Part shown: positions 1 to 5,768 of the stretch, one piece after another | Numbering within the stretch: the stretch's first letter is position 1 | How the letters are laid out: the number at the start of each line of letters is the position of its first letter | DNA from: Polynucleobacter sp. | Lineage (GTDB): Bacteria > Pseudomonadota > Gammaproteobacteria > Burkholderiales > Burkholderiaceae | Assembly (NCBI GenBank): GCA_023257325.1 | Contig: JALRCP010000131.1 | Location: 1 to 9,236, forward strand | Direction of reading: 5' to 3' | DNA length: 9,236 nucleotides | The notes under the pieces: model-generated | The model's input: only the letters and a program-made list of their open reading frames with translations | What the model was told of the DNA's origin: nothing | Database searches by the model: none | Program-made: the position numbers and the translations under genes

Positions 1-549
1 GCCAATGTGACGAAAGTTTTGTGCAAGATATTTTTGTGGGTCTCGGCTAAATGGAATCGGTGCACGAGAAAAATACAGAGCACGATTATTTTTATCTAAA
101 GCCACTTTGACCGCATTGGGATTACTCACTTCATCTAGATCTTGGATAAGAATCGCCGCTGTGGCAATCGCTGAGCTTGGATATTGGGCCAAGGTGGTCG
201 CCACATCGGTAATTAATTGAGGAGGTATCAAGGGTTCATCTCCTTGAACATTCACCACAATCTGATCGTCGGATAGATGAAGTTGCGTGACGACTTCGCT
301 CAGACGATCTGTGCCTGTGGGGTGATCTTTGCGAGTCAGCATGACATCAAGACCGTGTGCTGCACACGCATCATAGATGCTTTGATCGTCAACAGCGACC
401 ACCACTTTTGAGGCGCCTGATTGCAAAGCTCGCTCAGCGACCCGCACCACCATGGGCTTGCCACCAATGTCTGCCAAAGGTTTATTGGGCAAACGAGTCG
501 ATGCCAAACGCGCAGGAATAATGGCGATAAACGAGGGAGTCTGACTCAT
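1..549 (-). CDS. kdsB: 3-deoxy-manno-octulosonate cytidylyltransferase (CMP-Kdo synthetase), 3' end cut by window
   Basis: The enzyme activates Kdo with CTP to give CMP-Kdo, the donor for Kdo transfer onto lipid A in the LPS inner core; it is cytoplasmic. The 183 residues visible begin [20 protein letters not shown], with the nucleotide-binding signature [15 protein letters not shown] near residues 11-25. [11 protein letters not shown] lies near 99-109 and a YFSRAPIP motif near 160-167, all typical of KdsB. The family is usually about 250 residues, so roughly the last quarter lies beyond position 1. The ATG at 549 lies 4 bp after the stop of the Trm112-like gene, so the two are probably co-transcribed and perhaps translationally coupled. 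No good Shine-Dalgarno sequence is visible, since the upstream bases are A/T rich. The lpxK-Trm112-kdsB order matches the lpxK-ycaR-kdsB arrangement known in enterics. Function is secure. Confidence 0.96.
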   Translation of the reverse strand, partial: MSQTPSFIAIIPARLASTRLPNKPLADIGGKPMVVRVAERALQSGASKVVVAVDDQSIYDACAAHGLDVMLTRKDHPTGTDRLSEVVTQLHLSDDQIVVNVQGDEPLIPPQLITDVATTLAQYPSSAIATAAILIQDLDEVSNPNAVKVALDKNNRALYFSRAPIPFSRDPQKYLAQNFRHIG

Positions 550-553
550 TGAA

Positions 554-727
554 TTATTTAGATGGGTTCAGTTCGCGAGCTTCAGCGACCAACATCACAG
601 GAATGCCATCACGAATTGGAAAAGCCAATTGATCGGCTTTGCAAATCAATTCATTGTTTTCAGTGTCGTGATGCAAGCTTGATTTGCAAATGGGGCACAC
701 CAAAATATCCAGTAAACGTTTATCCAT
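554..727 (-). CDS. Trm112/YcaR family small zinc-ribbon-like protein
   Basis: This is a 57-residue protein beginning [18 protein letters not shown]. It has CPIC at residues 11-14, a further Cys at 29 (ELICKAD) and the conserved [13 protein letters not shown] segment at 34-46. This is the standard pattern of bacterial YcaR/Trm112-like proteins; from memory, the E. coli protein also shows three rather than four such cysteines, so the apparently incomplete zinc site is not an anomaly. Trm112 in eukaryotes activates methyltransferases. The bacterial role is not established, so none is assigned. It sits between lpxK (48 bp upstream) and kdsB (4 bp downstream), a position conserved in many proteobacteria. 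The ATG at 727 lacks a strong ribosome-binding site, but the alignment of the family start MD.RLL..L.CP supports it. Confidence 0.93.
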   Translation of the reverse strand: MDKRLLDILVCPICKSSLHHDTENNELICKADQLAFPIRDGIPVMLVAEARELNPSK

Positions 728-775
728 GATGTTTTTTTAATAATGAGTGGTTTTACAAACAATGAGGCAATGGTA

Positions 776-1873
776 TCAGGGTTGAGGGCGCTTCAGAATA
801 TCGACCATCTGTGACACAAAGTCCTCAGGCAATTCAACGGTAACAGGTAGCACCCAGATGCGAGAATCTTCTCTGTACTGTGGCATCTGTGCGCATTTCA
901 CAGCGTCTTTTTCTGTGATCAAAATCACTGAAGCCGAGCTTTGTTCAAAGGGGTTCACTGCATAGTCATAATGATCGGGGAGAGCTAAAGCTTCAAATGA
1001 CAGTCCTGTTGAACGAATTAAATCAAAAAACTTTTCTGGATTGCCCATTCCAGCAGCCACTAGGAGTTCAGAGGAAGAACTTTCTGTGTCACTGCTCATG
1101 AGCGACTGAATCTCGGTTAACTTCATTTGACGATCAGGGGATTGCAACTGATAGATCAATCCTGTTTCAATCTTCAAATCAAAATTAGGCGCATCAGCAA
1201 GATAAGGAGAGCTTGGTCTTTGGGCTCCTAGATTGAGCGTGAAGTCACGCGAGCGATCGGCGGACTCTCTTAGAGGGCCTGCCGGCAATAAATAGGTATT
1301 TCCTTCACCACGGGCATCACGAACAACTAGCTCAATGTCGCGGCCACCTTCTCTGGCAGGCCAGCGTTTTAAAGCGTAATGTTGTAGACCATCATCACAA
1401 ATAATCACATCAACCTGAGAATATTTTTCAAGTAGAGCTTGCGCTGCAAGCGCTCGTTTGGGATGGATAAAAATCGGAACTGCTTCATGCCGCAATTGTT
1501 GGGCCATATAGCAGGGCTCATCACCGCAAGCAGAGGGCAACGACTGTTCATTGACCTCAATGGCGTTCTGTATTTGTGAAGACTGAGAAGGCCGATACCC
1601 TCTAGAAATAATTCCCGGATGAAAACCGCGCGCCTTGAGAGTTTTTGCAATCGCTAACACGGAAGGTGTTTTGCCGGTGCCACCCACTCTTAGGTTACCA
1701 ACAATTACCAAGGGAACTGAAACGCCAGAGCTTTTGAGGAGATGTAAATCGTAAAGCGCTTTGCGTAAAGCAACTATCCCCTCAAAAATTTTAGAAACAG
1801 GCCAAAGTAAACGGGCCATTAAACCCCGTTTTTCCCAATATTTGGGCGCTTGTAAAAAAGAAGAATTGGCCAT
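776..1873 (-). CDS. lpxK: Tetraacyldisaccharide 4'-kinase (lipid A 4'-kinase)
   Basis: LpxK uses ATP to phosphorylate the 4' position of the tetraacyldisaccharide-1-phosphate lipid A precursor at the inner membrane. In the 365 residues, an amphipathic N-terminal region (about 12-35, YWEKRGLMARLLWPVSKIF) fits membrane association. The Walker A loop is GNLRVGGTGKTP (59-70), DDGLQH (160-165) is the conserved acidic motif, LPAGPLRE is at 196-203 and TEKDAVKC at 320-327. E. coli LpxK is 328 residues. The extra length lies partly in a basic segment after DDGLQHYAL (about 169-177, RWPAREGG) and partly in a serine-rich loop at 260-268 just before VAAGMGNPEKFF. The gene lies 9 bp downstream of exbD and 48 bp upstream of the Trm112-like gene, so an operon is likely. 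Function is secure; whether the insertions are lineage-wide cannot be told here. Confidence 0.97.
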   Translation of the reverse strand: MANSSFLQAPKYWEKRGLMARLLWPVSKIFEGIVALRKALYDLHLLKSSGVSVPLVIVGNLRVGGTGKTPSVLAIAKTLKARGFHPGIISRGYRPSQSSQIQNAIEVNEQSLPSACGDEPCYMAQQLRHEAVPIFIHPKRALAAQALLEKYSQVDVIICDDGLQHYALKRWPAREGGRDIELVVRDARGEGNTYLLPAGPLRESADRSRDFTLNLGAQRPSSPYLADAPNFDLKIETGLIYQLQSPDRQMKLTEIQSLMSSDTESSSSELLVAAGMGNPEKFFDLIRSTGLSFEALALPDHYDYAVNPFEQSSASVILITEKDAVKCAQMPQYREDSRIWVLPVTVELPEDFVSQMVDILKRPQP

Positions 1874-1882
1874 TAGAAAATA

Positions 1883-2341
1883 CTACTTGGACTTTGATTG
1901 TGTCGCAAACACAATATTGGGCAAATTGGCATTGCGCGCAGCTTCCATGACCTGCATGACAGCTTGATGGGGCGCCTTACCATCAGCAGCAATGATGACA
2001 ACGGGACCATTGTCTGCCCCTGTGTTTTTATTCGATTGACTCAATGCTTGAGTGAGTTGATCGATGGCCACGCGTTTGCCATCTACGGCAACACGACCAT
2101 CGGAAGAAATCGCAATTGAAATATCTTTCGGCTTACTTTTGGATGCTGCACCTTCAGCATTGGGAAGTGTGATCGAGAGTTCTTGATAGCGCGTAAAAGT
2201 CGTTGAAATCATCAAAAAAATCAAAACAACCAACAGCACATCAATGAAGGGGATCAAATTAATTTCTGGGGGTGTGGCTTGGCCGCGGGTGAGCTCTTGT
2301 CGTGAGCCAAAAATACTTTTTGAGTTGGATTGAAAAAGCAT
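1883..2341 (-). CDS. exbD: ExbD/TolR family proton-channel subunit
   Basis: This is the 152-residue accessory subunit of an ExbB/ExbD (TolQ/TolR-like) motor that couples the proton-motive force to work at the outer membrane. A cytoplasmic N-terminus of about 28 residues is followed by one membrane helix (about 30-48, LIPFIDVLLVVLIFLMIST). Its conserved Asp34 (in NLIPFIDV) corresponds to the essential protonatable Asp25 of E. coli ExbD. A periplasmic domain follows, with LPNAEG at 59-64 and the family pattern ISSDGRVAVDGKRV. The gene begins 13 bp after exbB ends and stops 9 bp before lpxK, so the three genes probably share a transcript. No tonB, tolA, tolB or TonB-dependent receptor gene is visible, so I cannot say from context whether it acts in the Ton system, the Tol system or an LPS-related role. 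ExbD is the more usual name for this arrangement. Confidence 0.93.
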   Translation of the reverse strand: MLFQSNSKSIFGSRQELTRGQATPPEINLIPFIDVLLVVLIFLMISTTFTRYQELSITLPNAEGAASKSKPKDISIAISSDGRVAVDGKRVAIDQLTQALSQSNKNTGADNGPVVIIAADGKAPHQAVMQVMEAARNANLPNIVFATQSKSK

Positions 2342-2354
2342 GCTTTAAAAATGT

Positions 2355-2975
2355 TCAAAGGCTATTTAATTCGGCCAAGAGTTTTTTGGCAGCCGCATCA
2401 CATTCGCGTTGACGCATTTCAGCCATCGCTTTGAGACCCCGCCAACCAGCATAAGCAGGAATTGCAATCAACAAGCCAAACGCGGTGTTGTACAAAGCAA
2501 TAGAAATACCATGAGCCAATTGTTGAGGGTTGGTGCTAGCACCTTGTTGACTGCCAAAAATTTCAATCATGCCAACCACCGTACCAAACAAACCTAGTAA
2601 TGGAGCAATGGTGGCAATTGTGGCTAAAGCCCCTAAATAACGTTCCAAGAGCAAAGTGACTTCTTGCGCAGCCTCTTGCATGGCTTCAATGATTTTTTCT
2701 TCTCCTTGGTTCTTTGAGTGAGCCAAAAGAGCGGCAGCCAGGATTTTTCCTAGGGGGGCTGCATCCGCCAGAGTTTGACTGGCATTTTGAGCGCTTTGAG
2801 CTTGTTTTAGGGCTCCTGAGTGCGCCAATTGAATAGCGCCTTCTAATAAATGAGGGGGAGTGACCCGTTTGGCTTGTAAAAACCAGACGCGCTCAATCAA
2901 GATGGCTAAAGCTAGGATAGAAGTGATTAAAAGTGGCCAAACGGGCCAGCCTGCGGCGATTAAGATGCTGTACAT
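2355..2975 (-). CDS. exbB: ExbB/TolQ/MotA family proton-channel protein
   Basis: This 206-residue inner-membrane protein is the pentamer-forming stator subunit that pairs with ExbD. There are three hydrophobic segments: about 8-33 (AAGWPVWPLLITSILALAIL and onward), about 116-138 (containing ATIAPLLGLFGTVVGMI, the MotA/TolQ/ExbB signature) and about 156-177 (GISIALYNTAFGLLIAIPAY). A large cytoplasmic loop lies between the first two. Length and topology match short ExbB proteins. It is the first gene of the leftward unit exbB-exbD-lpxK-Trm112-kdsB, so its promoter should lie in the divergent region 2976-3270. An AGG lies five bases upstream of the ATG at 2975. No Fur-box-like sequence was recognised upstream, so iron control is not supported by what I can see. 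ExbB and TolQ cannot be fully separated by sequence reading alone. Confidence 0.93.
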   Translation of the reverse strand: MYSILIAAGWPVWPLLITSILALAILIERVWFLQAKRVTPPHLLEGAIQLAHSGALKQAQSAQNASQTLADAAPLGKILAAALLAHSKNQGEEKIIEAMQEAAQEVTLLLERYLGALATIATIAPLLGLFGTVVGMIEIFGSQQGASTNPQQLAHGISIALYNTAFGLLIAIPAYAGWRGLKAMAEMRQRECDAAAKKLLAELNSL

Positions 2976-3039
2976 AGCCTATACTTTAAACGATGCCCAA
3001 GCGAGGGCCATAAAACGGGTTTTAAGAAGTGATCAAGCT

Positions 3040-3048
3040 TGTGGATAA
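3040..3048 (-). promoter_or_regulatory. DnaA box (exact consensus)
   Basis: The plus strand reads TGTGGATAA, so the minus strand reads TTATCCACA, the consensus high-affinity DnaA box. It lies 65 bp upstream of the exbB start codon and 222 bp upstream of xseA. A single 9-mer match can occur by chance in a genome; the second near-match in the same short spacer raises its weight. Binding is not shown by sequence alone. Confidence 0.45.
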
Positions 3049-3217
3049 CTATGTGAAAAACTTTGTTTAAGTCCCTTCATAAGCCCTTGATTCTTCGTGA
3101 GTGAAGGTAATTTTCAAAATAAGTAGATTAAAAAATAACATATAAATCAATTAATTACACGAATACCATTGGTTTTTAATCACTTTTTAAGTTTGACTGC
3201 ATGGAATCAATTGGGCC

Positions 3218-3226
3218 TGTGGATAG
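3218..3226 (-). promoter_or_regulatory. DnaA-box-like site (one mismatch)
   Basis: The plus strand reads TGTGGATAG, so the minus strand reads CTATCCACA, one base from the TTATCCACA consensus. It has the same orientation as the exact box at 3040-3048 and lies 44 bp upstream of the xseA start. It would overlap or sit just upstream of any xseA promoter, so DnaA binding here could affect xseA transcription; this is inference. Confidence 0.3.
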
Positions 3227-3270
3227 TTTTGAACTGAAAAGCCATATAAATACATATTTGAAGTAGACAA

Positions 3271-4503
3271 ATGACCGAAATATCAAGAGAAATAATCGGG
3301 GTTGGCGATCTAAACCGCACCATTGCGAGCGTTCTTGAGGAGCGTGTTGGCAGTGTGTGGGTTCGGGGTGAGATTTCCAATTTCAAGGCTTATGACAGTG
3401 GGCATTGGTATTTCTCATTAAAGGATGCTGAAGGTCAAATTCGGTGTGTGATGTTCCGTGGTCGCAATGGTCAAGTCGGTTTTATCCCTAAAGAAGGTGA
3501 TTTGGTAGAAGTGGCCGCTAACATTTCGGTCTATGTTCCCAGGGGTGACTTGCAGCTGAATGTCGGAATGATGAGAAGAGCCGGTCAGGGAGGTCTCTAT
3601 GAGGCATTTTTGAAGCTCAAAGAAAAGCTTCATGCCGAAGGTTTGTTTGATGAGCAAAAAAAGCGCGCATTGCCCAAGCACCCTCAAGCCATTGCAGTGA
3701 TCACATCGGCCCAAGCGGCCGCACTCAAAGATGTGCTGACCACGCTGTCACGCAGAGCCCCTCATATCCCCATCACAGTCTATCCAAGTTTGGTTCAAGG
3801 GGTTGATGCACCCCCAGCCCTCATCAAAGCCCTAGAGGCTGCTTATGAGGCTGCCAATCAAGGTGAAGTCGATGTGATTCTTTTGGTTAGAGGCGGTGGC
3901 AGTATTGAAGATCTCTGGGCCTTCAATGATGAAAGCCTGGCCAGGATGATCGCCACATCTCCAGTTCCAATTGTTTCTGGCGTGGGTCATGAAACAGATT
4001 TCACAATTGCAGACTTTGTGGCCGATGTGCGCGCTCCAACGCCAACGGGAGCCGCTGAATTAGCAACACCTGATCGAGTGACCCTGTTGCAAGATTTGGA
4101 GGTTTTGTCTCAGCGAATGAACTCAAGGTTGACTCAGCGAGTCGATCGTGAAGCTCAGCGACTTGATCAACTCTCTTTGCGTTTACAACATGCTTTGCCC
4201 AATCCTGAAAGGATGCAAGAAAAAATTCAACAGTTGTCCTTGCGTTTACAGCAATCTTGGCAGGTAAGGCTCAATGTGTATCAACAACGACACGCTAGCT
4301 GGCAAGACCATTTGGAATTACTCAACCCTCAAAGAACCCTGGATCGTGGTTATGCAGTTCTTATGAACCATCAAGGTCAAGCTTTGAGAGATCCTGCTTT
4401 GCTAAAAGAGGGACAAAGTGTGGATATTCATTTGGCCTTAGGGTCTGCACAAGTGGAATTGTCAAAAGTGCAAGCTTTAGCAAAAAACAAACCAAACGAA
4501 TAG
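3271..4503 (+). CDS. xseA: Exodeoxyribonuclease VII large subunit
   Basis: XseA is the catalytic subunit of exonuclease VII, which with XseB degrades single-stranded DNA in the cytoplasm. Of 410 residues, about 1-105 form the N-terminal OB-fold (VWVRGEISNFK, SGHWYFSLKD, IRCVMFRG). The catalytic domain includes ALKD (Asp154), LLVRGGGSIEDLWAFND (Arg207), SGVGHETDFTIADFVADVRAPTPTGAAE (His240, Asp243); these correspond by motif to the residues found essential in E. coli XseA (Asp155, Arg205, His238, Asp241). A long helical region (about 265-350) is followed by the C-terminal LDRGYAVL segment. E. coli XseA is 456 residues, so the helical region is shorter here. No xseB lies nearby. The ATG at 3271 has only a weak GAAG upstream. 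sodB follows after 52 bp, and read-through is possible because no terminator lies between them. Confidence 0.97.
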   Translation: MTEISREIIGVGDLNRTIASVLEERVGSVWVRGEISNFKAYDSGHWYFSLKDAEGQIRCVMFRGRNGQVGFIPKEGDLVEVAANISVYVPRGDLQLNVGMMRRAGQGGLYEAFLKLKEKLHAEGLFDEQKKRALPKHPQAIAVITSAQAAALKDVLTTLSRRAPHIPITVYPSLVQGVDAPPALIKALEAAYEAANQGEVDVILLVRGGGSIEDLWAFNDESLARMIATSPVPIVSGVGHETDFTIADFVADVRAPTPTGAAELATPDRVTLLQDLEVLSQRMNSRLTQRVDREAQRLDQLSLRLQHALPNPERMQEKIQQLSLRLQQSWQVRLNVYQQRHASWQDHLELLNPQRTLDRGYAVLMNHQGQALRDPALLKEGQSVDIHLALGSAQVELSKVQALAKNKPNE

Positions 4504-4544
4504 AATGATGTTTTACCCAGATTCAAATGAAAGACTGATTCAAT

Positions 4545-4549
4545 AGGAG
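4545..4549 (+). promoter_or_regulatory. Ribosome-binding site of sodB
   Basis: AGGAG lies six bases upstream of the sodB ATG at 4556. It is by far the clearest Shine-Dalgarno sequence in the window, where most other starts have weak ones. This fits a highly translated enzyme and fixes the sodB start. Confidence 0.8.
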
Positions 4550-4555
4550 ATAGAG

Positions 4556-5134
4556 ATGGAACACACCTTACCAACCTTGCCGTATGCATTGGATGCATTG
4601 GCTCCCCATATTTCTAAAGAAACTCTAGAGTTTCACTATGGCAAGCATCATCAAACCTATGCCACCAATTTGAACAATTTGATCAAAGGCACTGAATTTG
4701 AAAACATGAGCTTAGAAGACATCGTTAAGAAATCCTCTGGCGGTGTTTTTAACAATTCAGCCCAAGTTTGGAATCACACTTTCTACTGGATGGGTTTAAA
4801 GCCCAATGGTGGCGGCGCTCCAACAGGTGCCTTGGCTGATGCCATCAATGCTAAATGGGGTTCATTTGACAAGTTCAAAGAAGAGTTCACGAAATGCGCC
4901 GTGGGTACATTTGGTTCAGGTTGGGCATGGTTGGTGAAAAAATCGGATGGTTCATTGGATTTGGTTTCAACCAGCAATGCTGCCACGCCGTTGACCACAG
5001 ATGCCAAACCATTGTTGACTTGTGATGTATGGGAACACGCCTACTATGTGGACTACCGCAATGCGCGTCCTAAATATGTAGAGGCTTTCTGGAATCTAGT
5101 GAACTGGGACTTTGTGGCAAAGAACTTTGCTTAA
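4556..5134 (+). CDS. sodB: Superoxide dismutase [Fe]
   Basis: This 192-residue cytoplasmic Fe-superoxide dismutase converts superoxide to oxygen and hydrogen peroxide. It starts [20 protein letters not shown], the usual FeSOD opening. Metal ligands are visible as His27 (LEFHYGKHH), His74 (VWNHTFYW), Asp157 and His161 ([12 protein letters not shown]). Gln70 in NNSAQVWNH is the active-site glutamine position typical of the iron form, and [10 protein letters not shown] with STSNAATPL also fits FeSOD rather than MnSOD. There is no signal peptide. Length equals the family norm. It has a strong ribosome-binding site and is followed by a strong terminator. I see no convincing promoter in the 52 bp after xseA, so it may be transcribed partly from the xseA side. 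Confidence 0.97.
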   Translation: MEHTLPTLPYALDALAPHISKETLEFHYGKHHQTYATNLNNLIKGTEFENMSLEDIVKKSSGGVFNNSAQVWNHTFYWMGLKPNGGGAPTGALADAINAKWGSFDKFKEEFTKCAVGTFGSGWAWLVKKSDGSLDLVSTSNAATPLTTDAKPLLTCDVWEHAYYVDYRNARPKYVEAFWNLVNWDFVAKNFA

Positions 5135-5164
5135 ACCTAAAAGCATCAACTCACTGATTCAACT

Positions 5165-5199
5165 AAAAACCCCTTGATCTAATCAAGGGGTTTTCTTTT
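5165..5199. terminator. Bidirectional rho-independent terminator between sodB and yajQ
   Basis: A perfect inverted repeat is visible: CCCCTTGAT (5170-5178), loop CTA, ATCAAGGGG (5182-5190). A-run bases 5165-5169 and T-run bases 5191-5194 extend the pairing, and TTTTCTTTT follows. On the minus strand the stem is followed by TTTTT, so it can also end the yajQ transcript, whose stop lies at 5234. It is the clearest terminator in the window. Confidence 0.9.
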
Positions 5200-5233
5200 G
5201 GTCTATCTTAGATTTTTTCTAAGAGCTCACTTA

Positions 5234-5719
5234 TTAATCTCTGAAGTTATTAAAACCCAGAGGGGCTTCTTCAACGTCTTTGCGCAGCATCGCCATGGTG
5301 GTTTGTAAATCATCGCGCTTGCCGCCGGTTACTCGTACCGTGTCACCCTGAATACTGGCTTGCACTTTAATTTTGCTATCTTTGATGATGCGAACAATTT
5401 TTTTCGCCAGCTCGGTGCTGATGCCTTTTTGTATTTCGACCACTTGCTTTAATTTGTCGCCGGAAATTTTTTCTAATTTACCGTCTTTTAAAAAGCGCAC
5501 ATCCACGTTGCGCTTGGCTAATTTCGCCAATAGAACATCACGGACTTGCTTTAACTTAAAGTCATCGTCGCCAAACAAAGTCAGCTCTTCGCCTTTTTGT
5601 TCAATTCTGGCATCAGATCCTTTGAAGTCAAAACGCGTTGAAATTTCTTTATTGGCTTGCTCCAGCGCATTCTTCACTTCAATCATGTCTGGTTCACATA
5701 CAACGTCAAATGAGGGCAT
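5234..5719 (-). CDS. yajQ: YajQ family nucleotide-binding protein (UPF0234)
   Basis: This 161-residue cytoplasmic protein begins [20 protein letters not shown]. It carries the family signatures [14 protein letters not shown] (about 27-40), [34 protein letters not shown] (about 106-139) and the ending GFNNFRD. Length matches E. coli YajQ (163). The fold is two RNP-like ferredoxin-type halves. YajQ proteins bind nucleic acid or nucleotides, and a Xanthomonas homologue has been reported as a cyclic di-GMP effector; whether this one binds cyclic di-GMP is not readable from sequence. The start is supported by AGGTGA just upstream (5722-5727). It diverges from murB across only 49 bp and ends toward the shared terminator. 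The family is clear, the function is not. Confidence 0.95.
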   Translation of the reverse strand: MPSFDVVCEPDMIEVKNALEQANKEISTRFDFKGSDARIEQKGEELTLFGDDDFKLKQVRDVLLAKLAKRNVDVRFLKDGKLEKISGDKLKQVVEIQKGISTELAKKIVRIIKDSKIKVQASIQGDTVRVTGGKRDDLQTTMAMLRKDVEEAPLGFNNFRD

Positions 5720-5721
5720 GG

Positions 5722-5727
5722 TTCACC
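5722..5727 (-). promoter_or_regulatory. Ribosome-binding site of yajQ
   Basis: The minus strand reads AGGTGA, two bases before the ATG at 5719; counting only AGGT, the spacing is four bases. This supports the chosen start. Confidence 0.55.
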
Positions 5728-5768
5728 TAAAAATCAAATGGAAAGTTAATCACAGTTAAGATTGTGGC

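Larger units (their letters stand above)
2976..3270. promoter_or_regulatory. Divergent exbB/xseA intergenic region, AT-rich, with two DnaA-box-like sites
   Basis: This 295-bp spacer between two divergently transcribed genes must hold promoters for both. It has a strongly AT-rich middle (about 3108-3175) flanked by TGTGGATAA at 3040-3048 and TGTGGATAG at 3218-3226. A TATAAA at 3245-3250 could be a -10 element for xseA, but no convincing -35 sits at the right distance. On the minus strand TTGATC (3034-3039) followed after 17 bp by TTATGG is a weak candidate for exbB. No tRNA-like or terminator-like structure is visible. A 21-codon ORF at 3201-3266 ends just before xseA and is reported separately. 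Confidence 0.6.

Noticed and set aside
719..727. TTATCCATG as a third DnaA box
   Set aside because: Two mismatches to the consensus at the end of the 9-mer, and it is made by the start codons (Met-Asp-Lys) of the Trm112-like gene.
563..727. Missing fourth cysteine of a zinc ribbon in the Trm112-like protein as a sign of decay
   Set aside because: As I recall the enteric YcaR protein, it has the same three-cysteine pattern (CPxC plus one later Cys), so this is normal for the bacterial family.
3074..3107. Inverted repeat CCTTCA ... TGAAGG upstream of exbB as a terminator or attenuator
   Set aside because: The stem is six base pairs with a 22-base loop and no following T-run on either strand; it is likely chance in AT-rich DNA.
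3418..3714. Antisense 98-codon frame inside xseA
   Set aside because: It lies wholly within the conserved XseA coding region on the opposite strand, has no family resemblance and no separate promoter evidence; a coding shadow.
5373..5759. Plus-strand 128-codon frame opposite yajQ reaching toward murB
   Set aside because: It is the reverse of the well-conserved yajQ gene, its translation is rich in Ser, Phe and Asn without a recognisable domain, and it has no independent support.
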